Below, piece by piece: positions 33,611-44,600 of a DNA stretch of 50,299 nt. Under the pieces are notes generated by a model that was not told where the DNA came from, ran no database searches, and was given only the letters and a program-made list of their open reading frames with translations. Origin of the DNA: Perkinsus olseni (taxonomy: Eukaryota > Perkinsozoa > Perkinsida); contig JABANN010000230.1 in assembly GCA_013115125.1 (NCBI GenBank), positions 1 through 50,299 of the forward strand. The letters run 5' to 3'. Each line of letters begins with the position of its first letter. Within the stretch, counting starts at the first letter, position 1. The translations under genes were made by a program, and so were the position numbers.

Positions 33611-36600
33611 ATGGTAGCGCCTCAAGAATCCGCTAAACAACAACCGACTAAAATTGTCCCTTCGGAAGGCAAATCTGCCGTTGAACACGAAGTTGCCGCC
33701 GCTGAGGTCGTCGATGAGGGTGTCGAGTAAGCTGTACTCTCTTGCAATCTTGCATTTTCTCAGTTTTCTTATTGAGCAGGACGCAGAATTGTAGTCAGAA
33801 GGATGATGAGCAGGTCCAGCCGCAGTTGGACCAACGACAAAGGCTCATTTCAGTGGCCAATCGATTACCTTGTAAGCAGAAATGGCACATGTGGGAATCG
33901 AACCATAGACCTCAGGGTTGTGATACTTGTCTGGCGACCTGTTGAGCTATGGATGACTTTCTTTTCGATAGGTACCATTCATAAGGATAAGGCCACGGGG
34001 AAGTGGGTCGCTAGCAAAAGCTCAGGAGGCCTGGTGTCGGCACTGAGTGGTGTGAGCGGCATCGACATGCTTTGGATAGGGTGGCCAGGATGCGAGGTCC
34101 CTGATGAAGATAAAGCAGAAGTCTCGGAGTTGGTATGAATCACGTCCTGCTGCTGTTGTTGATTTTCTCGTTTATTATCAGGTGAAGGCACAGGGATGCT
34201 ATCCAGTGTTTCTCACTGATGCCGAGATCGAGCTGTACTACAATGGTTTCTGCAACAACACGCTTTGGCCGTTATTTCACTACATCACCCCTTCAACGGA
34301 ACGTAAGTCCAACATTCCTATTTACATTCGACGATTCTCGGTGTACTTCTTGTGATACCATGAAATCACCAATTCCTGATAATCATGCGGTATCACGCTC
34401 CGCGTAGTGAGAGTCATTCATATTTGTATTTGAGTATTCATATTTGGTAGTGAAAACCACGCGGATCACTTTTGGTTGTATCGTGCTTCGTTCGTCAGGT
34501 GTGATTCAGCGCAAGACGTTAGAATGGGAAACTTATCAAAAGGCCAACGCTAAGTTTGTAGATGCCATCATGAAGGTAATGCTCTGCGCATGAGGATACT
34601 ATATCGACTTCGATGTCGTCGTTTTCCAGGTTCTGCACGACAACGATCTGGTATGGGTTCATGATTATCATCTCATGCTGGTAGCATACCTTACCACCTT
34701 AGCCGGGCGCCGCTGTGGACTGTGTTGTTGTAGGTGCCCAAGCTGTTACGAGAGCGAGTTCCTAACGCCAAAATTGGCTGGTTCCTTCATACACCCTTCC
34801 CCTCTGCTGAGATCTACAGGATGCTACCGTAACAATCATAATCAACATCGAGAGTGGCTTATTGTGATTTTTACTCAGGCAACGGGAAGAACTCCTACAA
34901 GGTCTATTGTCGGCCAACTTATTGGCTTTCCATGTAAGACGACAACAGGCATTTCTCGCCGGGAATCTTAGGTCGAAGCGTAGCACTCATGAATTGTGTT
35001 GCGTGTCCCCGCGCTGCCTTCCTGGCTCGTGGTGATGCCATTGGTCCGCATCAGGTACATGACTATGTTCGACATTTCCTGTCCAGCTGTGTGCAACTAA
35101 CCACCTTAGAGATCACTCCGCAAGGAGTTGACGCTACACCCCTCAATGGCAATTTTGTAGGTCCCCGGTTCGAATCTCAGTGGAGGCATTTTTTCTCCTC
35201 TCTCCGTAGGTGAAATGCACTACTATACCTATTGGCATCGACCCTACTTCATTCACCTCAGTAGCTGAGTCTCAGTCCGTGGCAGCACGAGTGGCTAGTT
35301 TGAAGGAGCAATGGGGCGACAGAAAAGTCATCCTTGGTAATATGCCTTACATACACTATGTTGTGGAAATTGAGGATTTTCATATTTTATAAATGATAAG
35401 TCATCGGTTTGCAATTTTCCGTCATGCATCAAAATGAGAGTGCGATGGCTTGAGAGTATGCTCAGGAATCGTCGGAATTCCTCCTCGTTTTTCTCTGCCG
35501 TTGGCACCCTCTTCCAAATTTCTCGGCTGCGCGTTTTGCTCCTGCCTTGCGGTAGGCGGGCCCATCGTGGTTCATTGTGGTTGTGTCACTCATCAGGTAT
35601 CGATCGTCTTGACTACATCAAGGGTATTCCGCACAAGCTGAAGGCGTTCGATATGTTCCTGGATGACCATCCTGAGTGGGCATCCCAGTGCGTCTTAGTA
35701 AGAGGATATCACCTTCAACGGCAAAGGGACTCACCATTTCTTTCCTCAAGGTCCAACTGGCTATTCCCACCAGAAGTGAAGTGCCTGAGTATCAGCGGCT
35801 GAAGCGACAGGTGAGCGGTGGATGTCGAGTCACGGGTGTCAGAATGAGTGGAGTGTATCAGGTTCACGAGATGGTTGGGTCGATCTGCGGAAAGCATAGC
35901 AACCTATATACTGGTCCACCTGTTATCTATCTGGATGGATGTGTTGATCATCAAGAGCTGGTATGTGGCGTTTTGTCCTGGCGGTTATGCTTATGTTCCC
36001 ATTCGCGAATGTCCCTGGTTCGATCCTTGCTGACGGTGTTTTTCAGACTGCCCTCTATAGAGTAGCTGATGTTGCACTCATCTCGTCCATCCGTGATGGT
36101 ATGAATCTGGTAGCCTACGAATACGTGGCCTCTCAGCAACACAAGTAAGCCCGAGCGTTCGTCTGTAGGAGTTGGTGGAAGTGTGGTATGTAAATGAATG
36201 TACTGCTTCTTCAGGAACGGTGTTCTGGTCATCAGTGAGTTTGCCGGAGCATCGCAGTACCTCGGGGCCGGAAGCGTAAGTCAGCTTTATCGTGGTCTTC
36301 GTGACCGTTTTACACCGTGTAAAAATCTCCGTCTTAGATACGAATTAACCCATGGAACCTTGAGGAGGTGTCTTGGGCGATCTATGAGGCTCTGACTATG
36401 GGTGAGGACCGCCGAAAGGAGATGCACGAGTATTGCTTCAACTACAGTAAGCATGCCTGCCTGTGATATCGCGTTGCTCATCTTCGTTGATCAGTTCGTA
36501 ACCACAGTGCCCAGCGCTGGGCTGAGACGTTTATCGAAACTCTGAAGGATGCTTGCGCTCAGCGGGAGGAGGTCTCCGCTTCGGTAAGTTTGTTCACGGT

Positions 36601-39600
36601 GTTCCATTTCGTCTGCAATACCGTCCTCATCGCAGGTGTCCCCTCTGGTGCCCTTCGATAACGTGTGCCGTTCTATCGAGGCTAGCAACAAGCTTCTGCT
36701 GGTAGGTTGCGGTGGGTAGTTAAGCTTACTTTTTTTGCCCGCAATACCACACCAGTCGTAAATCATCGGCGGTCTGTTCAGGTATTGGATCTCATGGACT
36801 GCCTCGTCCCGTCTAAGACAAGGAGAGGAGTGCCGGCCAAGCTGTACCAGTCTCTTATGTCGGTACCGAAGGACCTCATGGCTAGTCTAGGCCGTCTGGC
36901 CAGTGATAAAAGTGAGAAGCGGCTCAGGTTCGATCCTCGCACCTGTCATTCCTCAATCATTTATCAGATACTATAATGGTTGTGACGACCAGTCACTCTA
37001 AGCAAATCTTAGAACGTCTACTCGGTCACCTTCCGATCTACTTGTTACCCGAGAACGGCTGCATTTATCGAACGTAGGCCGCCGCCGCCGCCGTCGCCTT
37101 GCCTCGTCTATAGTCTACTATTATCACTTCCGGCCGTTAGCACTGCGAGGCGCATCGGCTGCGTGTTCTCTGCTCTTACGGAATATCCGTATCATATATA
37201 GATCCTTTCACTATATATGAAATTTTATTAGTACTAACAGAAAATTGTATGTATCGAAGTGGAAAGGAAGCTCATAATAAATAAAATATCAGGAAATAGC
37301 AGGAAAAAATTTATGCTGAATTTCATTCAATTTAATCAATTAATTGTATTCAGTTGAATATCGAGGAGTCATTTATGGTTAGTTTAGTTTGATTTGCTGA
37401 ATCTTCTGATCAAATTTTAGAAACTGTTTTTTATTTAATTTGATCAATCAATTTTGTTTAATTGGATATTACAGAATTATTAATGGTTCGTTCAATTCGA
37501 TCGAGTGATTTTTATTACTCATTGGAAGTGATTATTAATTAACTAATCTTATTCGCTTGAATGCAGTTTATAAGACTGTTATAGATTATAGTGAACTTTA
37601 TTAAATATGAAAATACCAGTAGAATGAGTACCACATTTTCTCCAAGTAATGGTGGTGACCACTCGTTTCCTGCATTTTCAGTCCCGAAGGCGAGTGGAAG
37701 TACGCTGATGCCCTCGGATGCAGCTGCGCGACAGCAGAAGACAATTCGCTTGCTGAGGTAGGGAGCGCGTCCGTGCTAGTTTGATACCACTCCTTCTGCG
37801 AATCATAGTATACCCTCGGTTCTTCAGGTTGAGGAAGGTACAGAGTCCGCTGCAGGCATCAGCTCTCCTCGTTCGCGTGCTGCTTCTTCTAGTGCCGACA
37901 GTGAGTTCTCGAGGTCCCTGGTTCGATCCCATGCTAGATCATTTATTCAGCTTCGGACCACGGTTGGATGAACGGCGTCGAGGAAGTCCTACGGTATTTC
38001 CAAGAGAGAACACCCGGCAGCTACATTGAGCGAACAGAGTGAGAAGCATCACGAGCCTTTCCAAGTTGCCACTGTCTTGTCCTTCTCTTCAGATTCAGTC
38101 TAAAATGGTTCTTCGATAACACACAGACTGACTTTGGTGGTCCTCAAACTAGAGACCTCATGATACAGCTCTGGGCTGGCCCGCTGGTCAACGCTGAAGC
38201 AGAGATTGTCGTTGGCAACAGGTAGGGGTCCGCAGCGCGGTGGAGATGGTTCGAATTTTTGGGGTATCTTTTAGGTATATTGAGATTCGACCTAAAGATT
38301 CTTCGATTGCGTCCAATCTAGAGAAGATACTCCATCATGAGATTCTCGATGCTGACACAACGTCTGATTCCAAGGTACCACGATTTAGCTAATTTGCATA
38401 TGTTCGAAAGACTTGGCGCTCGCCCTCAGGTTGACACTTGCGTCGTTATCGGCGCGTACCCCTTCCGTGATCAAGATGTCTATCAAGCAGTGGAAGACAC
38501 GCTTGTTCAGCAATGGATACCCAAATACACTCGGTAAGTTTTTTCGCGCGCCACGAAATTAGCGACCGTTGGAAGGACGGTGCCAGACACCACGGCTGCC
38601 CACCCAGTGTCTCGTCGTCGTCCATGCGACACTCGAGCGCTGATTGCATCATGGACGTGATGGGCTGTGACGCTTTGCGATTGAAAGGGAATCCTCAACA
38701 GCTTTCCCAGCTAAAGTGGGTTTCTGTCAAAATGTCGTCTGCGGGAATAGAACCTGGGTCCCTCGTGTGTCAAACGTGTGTTCTATCGTTCAGACCTATC
38801 CAAGATGGTGGCAAAGACTCTCTTGAATACGAAGGTGAGTCGACTGTACTGCCCTCTACCGATCCTTATCATCGTCTATTCAGGCGAGACGGCTGTGAGC
38901 GGCCACGACGTTTTGTACGAAGAAATGGTCAAGTCGCATACTCTAACGTAAGTTTTGGGTCATCACCTCGCTATCATTATCACTGTGCTGCTTTCCTCAG
39001 GCACCCTACTCGACAGACGTCTTCTGCTGACAACCAGTTGGACTTGGAGCCGCCTACAGCTGTAAGCCTGTTGAGACCTTCTCATTGTTTTCGCCCTCGC
39101 TCGGCTGCCTGTGTTGAATGATTTGAGCGTTGTTAGGCTGCGAGCGCATCGACTGCATCAACGTCGTTCCTGGACGAGTCATCGCCAACTGAGTCGACTA
39201 AAGAGGATCTACAGCGCTTACACGACTCCTATTATTCAGTGGCCGTGGGGCAGTGTAAAGTATCCAAGGCGAAGTAAGTACATCATTCTAGGAAGCTCAT
39301 TATTAGCCACACCTCTATTTCTGCTGTGCATCGTCATGGGTTTTCTTTCTTGCTGTTCGCTCTTCTTCGGGTTTTGGAGTTCCATTCTCGCGATCATCAA
39401 TATTATTATTATTGATGTGTGTCTCACTTCCCACACTCCCCCTTGTCAGATATTCTATCCCAAACACTTACTATGTGGCCAATCTTGTCCATGATATTGC
39501 GACGCACCTACCGCAGTCGCCAACGGGTAGCAGCGCGGCCAGCACCAGCAGTACTAGTGTCAGCAACAAGAGCGTCGTCGCCGAGCCTGCCCAAGCTGAG

Positions 39601-39633
39601 CACGCTGCTGCTTCTGTAGCCGTCACCCCTTAA
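33611..39633 (+). CDS. TPS: Trehalose-6-phosphate synthase with degenerate phosphatase domain
   Basis: I resolve 32 exons totalling 3126 nt (1041 codons plus stop), all joined by GT-AG introns in frame. The GT20 synthase half is complete: [79 protein letters not shown] and [10 protein letters not shown]. It therefore keeps the Arg/Lys pair and Asp/Glu residues that bind UDP-glucose and glucose-6-phosphate. The C-terminal HAD-type phosphatase half is recognisable ([46 protein letters not shown]). However, the catalytic DxDGT is replaced by DLMDC and the late GDDxSDED by GAYPFRDQD, so phosphatase activity is probably lost. This is common in fused TPS proteins that act as synthase or regulator. 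A Ser/Ala-rich tail follows. Introns run 29-608 nt, and seven are tRNA-like. Confidence 0.96.
33872..33971 (-). repeat. TPS intron 2: antisense tRNA-like, 100 nt
   Basis: GTAAGCAG to TTCGATAG, joining RLP to CTIHKD. The reverse strand has CATAGCTCAACAGGTCG (D-arm side), TATCACA, and T arm TATGGTTCGATTCCCA. The 3' splice end GGATGACTTTCTTTT matches the end of intron 15449-15534 in another gene. Confidence 0.8.
35157..35209 (+). repeat. TPS intron 9: sense tRNA 3' half plus T-run, 53 nt
   Basis: Begins GTAGGTCCCCGGTTCGAATC, a variable arm and T arm, then an acceptor-like TGGAGGCA and TTTTTT. The T-run has the form of a Pol III terminator and here supplies the polypyrimidine tract before CTCCGTAG. 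Confidence 0.85.
35961..36046 (+). repeat. TPS intron 13: sense tRNA-like, 86 nt
   Basis: GTATGTGG to GTTTTTCAG, joining QEL to TALYR. It contains GGCGGTTATG, TTCCCAT (anticodon CCC position), GTCCCTGGTTCGATCC, and TTGCTGACGG followed by TTTTT, resembling a tRNA-Gly 3' end with its terminator. Confidence 0.8.
36912..36967 (+). repeat. TPS intron 19: sense tRNA T-arm, 56 nt
   Basis: GTGAGAAGCGGCTCAGGTTC continues as GATCCTCGCACCTG. A TTTATCAG acceptor follows. Frame joins ASDK to NTIMVV. Confidence 0.75.
37074..37681 (+). repeat. TPS intron 20: 608 nt, CCG run then AT-rich tandem duplication
   Basis: The 5' part has a CCG repeat (37078-37095). The AT-rich body holds two diverged copies of a unit of about 113 bp (about 37320-37390 and 37434-37500, sharing TTTAATYWATCAATYAATT). 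It is far longer than the gene's other introns, so it probably grew by insertion and duplication. Confidence 0.6.
37734..37799 (-). repeat. Dispersed tRNA-sized repeat, copy 1, spanning exon 21 end and intron 21
   Basis: The ends pair perfectly over seven bases (GCAGAAG...CTTCTGC), 66 nt apart. The core (37738-37795) matches 48964-49022 with about two differences. The first 24 nt are coding (EDNSLAE) and the donor GTAGGG lies inside the repeat. Confidence 0.75.
37901..37950 (+). repeat. TPS intron 22: sense tRNA T-arm, 50 nt
   Basis: GTGAGTTCTCGAGGTCCCTG then GTTCGATCCCATGCTAG, ending TTATTCAG. The variable arm and B-box are clear; nothing of the 5' half is present. Confidence 0.75.
38222..38274 (+). 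repeat. TPS intron 24: sense B-box, 53 nt
   Basis: GTAGGGGTCCGCAGCG, then GAGATGGTTCGAATTTTTGG, ending TCTTTTAG. A degenerate member with only the GGTTCGAAT core. Confidence 0.55.
38545..38560 (-). repeat. Copy of the 16-bp motif in TPS intron 26
   Basis: CGCGCGCCACGAAATT fills most of a predicted 29-nt intron (38534-38562, GTAAG to TTAG) between KYTR and DRWKDG. An intron this short is unusual; a longer intron using a later acceptor is possible. Confidence 0.6.
38716..38793 (-). repeat. TPS intron 27: antisense tRNA-like, 78 nt
   Basis: GTGGGTTTCTG to ATCGTTCAG. The reverse strand has CGATAGAAC (D-arm side), CGTTTGACACACG (anticodon arm, GAC) and T arm CCCAGGTTCTATTCCC. Closest relative in the window: 21176-21251. 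Confidence 0.75.
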
Positions 39634-40156
39634 AGCCCCTTATAGGAGCCCATTGCTTGACACTGATGTATGAACTACTATATGATTATGCTTGCTATGC
39701 TCGCTCGTGTTGTCCTCCCTCTTCTCATCATTTCTTCTATCTAATCTCGATCATCATCATCATTATCATCAATTATGTTGGAAACTTTCAACAACTCGGC
39801 TGGGGATTTCGCGTTTTGTGATAGCTTTGGTGTACTCAGCACCATCAGCTCTGGCTGCAGTTATTGCGATGACCACCGAATGCCGGTCTCGTAGGGAAGA
39901 CAAAGTTGACGAACCGGAGCTGGATCGTCGTAAGCGTCCTCTTACCAGCGTCGCCATATCTGATTCTCTGCAAATTTTCCGCTCAAAAATTTGTTTGGGC
40001 GAGATTCGAAGGATGAGGGGATTGCTCAGGTTCTCGCCTGAGTGGGCCGTACTCGAAGGATGAGTTAGAAGGATGCATTCTCAAGTTCCGCAAGCATTTC
40101 TTATCGCCACAAGTAGGTCGCCCATGCCCTGCCCGGTGAGAATAGATTCTCTTCGC

Positions 40157-40402
40157 TCAGTCGCGATCAAGAAGTGTCTCACCCAAACGGCCACGGAACG
40201 ACTCTAGCAGCAGCCGGTGAGTCTCGTGGCGATTGTCGTTGAAAGAGCGTGCCATCTTGAACAGTTCGCGTTGATCGCGTCGATAGGTTGGCGCCTTCAG
40301 GCACTCCCACGAAGCGAAAGACAGCAGCAGCAGCAGCAGTAGCAGTGGCGTAAACCCGTCGGGTCCACATACCATGGGCATGCGTGCTAGTGGAAAGTTC
40401 AT
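40157..40402 (-). CDS. Small ORF with leucine-run signal-like segment
   Basis: From the ATG at 40402, 81 codons encode a hydrophobic core made of eight leucines (from CTG triplets) ending SFASWEC, then a charged, helical tail (RRDQRELFKMARSFNDNRHE). It could be a small secreted protein. The leucine run is also what a CAG/CTG microsatellite would give by chance, so this is weak. Confidence 0.3.
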   Translation of the reverse strand: MNFPLARMPMVCGPDGFTPLLLLLLLLSFASWECLKAPTYRRDQRELFKMARSFNDNRHETHRLLLESFRGRLGETLLDRD

Positions 40403-40994
40403 GCGTGTGGAACAACCACGGAAAGAAGGTAAGTGGACGTGTTGTGTGTGCATGATAAGGTCAGCTGCTTGTAGATCGTTCGCGCGAGTGGTGGTTGACT
40501 AGATCAAAACTCAGTCCGGAAGACTACATTAAATGCTACGGCTTTGCAATGGATGCCCAAAGGGAGTCTGTAAAAGTAAGAAGCGACGCCAATATCGATC
40601 GCTTCGGAATGAAGTTTGAACAGGCGGTAGATTTCGTTATACTGAATGAGTAACTCAAGTGTGATCGTTATATATAGACTCGGGTTTCGTATCGAAAAGA
40701 CTGACTTCCTCAGGAGCACTGCCCCCATTCCCCGTCGACCGATGCCACCGTTGCCGGTGAGGACAGGTTGCTTGAGGTTAATGAAGGCTCAGCGACGGCA
40801 GTAGTGTATTATCCGTTTACATGAGGTTGCTTGTTTGCACGGCGAAAGAATCATCATCGTCACTTTTGCTGACCATAAAAATCCTTTTTAATTGTCTTTG
40901 GACGACTACTGTCGATGTAACCGCCGTATCGAGTTATCCCAGTTAGGGAAGGGAAGTCGAGGGCTCCTCCTTCAAACACAAGGGAAGCTTCTGG

Positions 40995-41090
40995 ATGAAC
41001 TGTCTGATTCCACTGCATATCATCGCTACAGAGCCTCTAACTGAGCACATCGGCGAGAATCTTAGCGGGAAGCGGCTTTGGACTATTGTG
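40995..41090. repeat. Dispersed repeat, copy 2
   Basis: Matches 11438-11530 over about 90 bp (GAACTGTCTGATT, GAGCACATCGGC shared). It is not open as a frame here and lies in intergenic DNA. Confidence 0.7.
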
Positions 41091-41633
41091 TGCGAGTTTC
41101 AAGTGTAACGCTGAAAACGGCTTAGTCAGACTAGCGCCGAAGTATCTTGTTTGAAGAGGGACGAGTTAGGCAAGCCCAGGCTTTCAACTACCCCGAACTC
41201 ACACACACTGCAGCCACCGAGAATGGTCTAACACTACTGGACTGCTTGACGGCCCAGCATCCGCCGAAGGCAATCAAGTTCCATTAACAGTGTTGGATGC
41301 TCGCATAGCTACCCCTATCAGCTACCCCAATAATAACAAGCTGTTTCTGTTAGGTCCACGGTGATCATCCATACTTGGTAACACAGCGCTGAGTGAATCA
41401 TCCAGAAATGGTTGAGTCCACTGCGGACCACCTCGAGTTGACAGATTATAATTATTCACCAGAATCATCAACAAACATGATAATGCTTCTTCATACCATA
41501 ACAGCGTACTCGACCGCGTCGCTGTCGGCAGCTGCTGCGCCGTTGTTAACTCTATGGGGAGGGTCCCATTCCCAACGCCATTGTGGCCATTGGTATTTCG
41601 AGGGACGAACCTCCCGCCATTTACCGTGGTAAG

Positions 41634-44600
41634 TTACTGATATAGGAAGGCCTTCGTCCACATGTGATGATACTTGTTACTTTCCTCGGGCTGCTTGATC
41701 TTCCCCTTGAATGTCCATGGATACTTCGGCTCCATAACGTACCAACCGAAGTCGTATCTAGAGCTCACCCTTGCACGATACAAACAAGCTCAGGTTTTCC
41801 CGCGATCTGACTTGTCCGGCAAACCTCGGTGAGAGGTCGGTATATGCCCGGCCTTCTTTTCGTACTCTTCCCACTCGAAGGGCTCGAGGTCCGGGCCGTA
41901 CCTGCTGTCGAGGCCCTGCCTATCAGCAGCAACCCTGATCGATGTACATGGTCGGGCCCGCCTGTACGACACTTCGCATGTGCTGATATCCCCAGGTGTA
42001 GTTAGTAGCCTTCGTGTCGTAACAGCCATTGGCCAGCTGAAGCCGTTGGGAGTGATTGAATTTTAGTCGAAGGAAGCTCACCGGTTTGTCATCTGGGAGG
42101 TCTCCTCGAGCGCAGAGGGCTAAGGTGGGGTCGTGGCGTGAGAAGGGATCGATTTCATAACGGTTGCTGCGGATGAGTTCGGCCAAGTCCATTACCTAAC
42201 CACGACTCCTGATGGATAGGGAAGCGAGAATACACGGGAGTAAAGAAATCTGTGATGTTGCAGTGCGAAGAAAAAAGTGATGAAAGAGAAATATCCGCGA
42301 AAAGATGAATGGCCAACATGCTCATCCCAGTCGTCCTTAAGAGACGACCACCCACCGACCACCTCAGTCGTGAGGGACGCCAAGTGGCTGTCTCGTCTGA
42401 ATATCTCTCCTCTGGCCGCGAGGTCATAGGAGAAGGCAGGGTTGTGGGATTTATTATACCTACGGACTCGCTCCGAACAGAGTTCCAATAGAGCGTCCTA
42501 CGCTCCATCGTAACCGGCAAGGCGACGGATTTCAGGAAAATAAGGAGAGTTGTACCTGAGGGCACATCACAGCTGCCTCAGCTCTGACCAGCAACGGAAT
42601 GGCTCAGTTGATGATAAACAACAGCACGTGTAGGAAAATAATGGAAAAAGCGACCGAAAAAACGGAAAAATTTCGCCGGATGGACACTCCGCTCATCTTA
42701 CGATGCCCAGTAACCCCATCGCAGAGCCCCGGTAAGATCCTCGCCGACAGTAAGGCCTGCGAATGATGAGTCGCGAGGCCAGGGCTCGGCTCAGCCAACC
42801 TGGGATGGATTCGATGACCCAGAGAAGGTCCTTGTTTAATGGCTTTCCGGGCGTGAACTTATTCAGATCGATAACCATGTACCTACTCGCCTCCCGTTAC
42901 GGGAGTCCCGTAACACTTAAGGCTGAGTCCATGCCCCTACTGATTGTTGTAGGTTCCGCTGTTGTAAGGCTCGTACAGCTCGAACCAGGAGGCGCCGTCC
43001 GTTGCCAGATGGTTGGCTATCCGTACTCCTGTGAGCGGTCATCATCATCAGCGTTGATAACATACCGTCGGTACTTTGCCAGGCCAGCAGGGCCTCAGGA
43101 TTGATCTTTAGATGGGCATCCTTGTCGAGGACCCACAGCGTTGTTTGAATCATCGCCAGACCGGAGCTCATCAGGTAGAAATCATCCAAGGACATCTGGG
43201 AGCCCGCGTACGAGGAAAAACTCATAACCTGCGGAGATATTTCGCGCGCCACGAAATTGATCTGCTTGAGTACCTCAGCGTTATTCTGTTTGAAATGAAG
43301 ATGGTAGTGTTTGTAAATTCTGTTGGTAGCAGCGTAGCTAAGAGAGGCATGCCGACTGTGTATCAGGCAGCGAACGTTCAGCATACGGGTGACGAGGGAG
43401 TATGCATTTGAAATCCACGAGAGAAAATCTGAGGTGCCTCAAGTGCTGATAATTTTACCAGTTGGTCGAGCTCCTAAGCTGATGAGACGAATTGGTTGTG
43501 GAGGAAGTGAAAGAGCGATAGAAGAACGATAATTTTCTGAAAGTTTCACCGACCGGTGTAGTCAGGAACCCGAACCAACAAACAGCCGAGAGTAAGTGAC
43601 CGAGAATGACACGTCCTCCCATCGCCTTACGTGAACCAAGCTGAGTGGCCGAAACGGAGATCAGTAAAATCTGGCGCGACCTTCACCAGAGCCGTGCACA
43701 TGGAGTGACGGAAGAGGCCTCTGAAGAGAGAAGGTGTGGGGAACAATGAGAGCATGGCCTGCCGCCGAAGGGATATCGTCAAGCCCCGCAAAAGGAAGGA
43801 GTTGCAACAAGCGGTGGATAAACCCGACAGGAGAAGCCCTCGAGGAGGTTCCCTTCCAGGGCTACACGCGTTACTAGCTACAATTCTCAGAGACCTGCGC
43901 ATCTGTGGAGAAGACGGAAGAGAGAGCTTACAGCGGGTCCGGGGAAGAGGAGGAGGTTCGGCTGTTAGTGTCGTTGGCCTCCACCAGGACGTATCTATAA
44001 GGCTGCTAACGATGATGCACACTCTCTGCCGTTCTTACACGATATCTAGGAGATCTCCAATGGCATTGAGGACGGTGGCCATCTGCCAGGGGTCAGCATT
44101 GTACGTGGCAGAGGTGATGTTATTCTCATCGAAATACCTAGGCAAGCAATCAAGTCTCGCTACGGTCCGGACACCACCACGAGGTGGGGTGCTCAGGAGG
44201 CAAGCCCGAGACTGATCAGAAACATGTAGTCCCTGAGTTGCCTTTCGTATCGTAGCAGAGACGAGGCTCCTGTTTCGCCATCCACAGGGTCAACCACTGA
44301 GTATTCCGACGAAGAATCTCCAATCAAACAGAGGTAGAGGGAGATTTCCCGAATTTCCTTGTGTGGTGATGATGAGGGGAAACGAAATCAAATGCCGAGA
44401 GTGAGGAGTGAAAACCACTCGGATACAGGAGAAACGCCAAAGCTCGGGAAGAATGGCTCCCAGAATTTTCTGATGATCGTCAACGCGAGTAGAAGCAGTC
44501 GGCATTGAGCTAGCGTCAACTGCCCGACCGAGGGATACGCTCCCATACTAGTGCGGAGACTGTGGCTTTGAAGAGCAGTCCAGCCAGGAAATAAGATCCC

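Larger units (their letters stand above)
39634..41633. other. Convergent intergenic region between the trehalose and phospholipase genes
   Basis: Both flanking genes end here. Apart from the small ORF at 40157-40402 and the repeat at 40995-41090, I see no gene. A frame at 40504-40728 (-) with an internal TTTTACAG acceptor may be an exon. Confidence 0.5.

Noticed and set aside
38513-39121. 202-codon plus-strand ORF
   Set aside because: It runs through several TPS introns in one frame by chance. Parts are genuine TPS exons, but the whole is not a separate gene.
43338-43630. TTGGTTCGGGTTCC in a phospholipase intron
   Set aside because: It resembles a B-box but lacks stem pairing and any other tRNA part.
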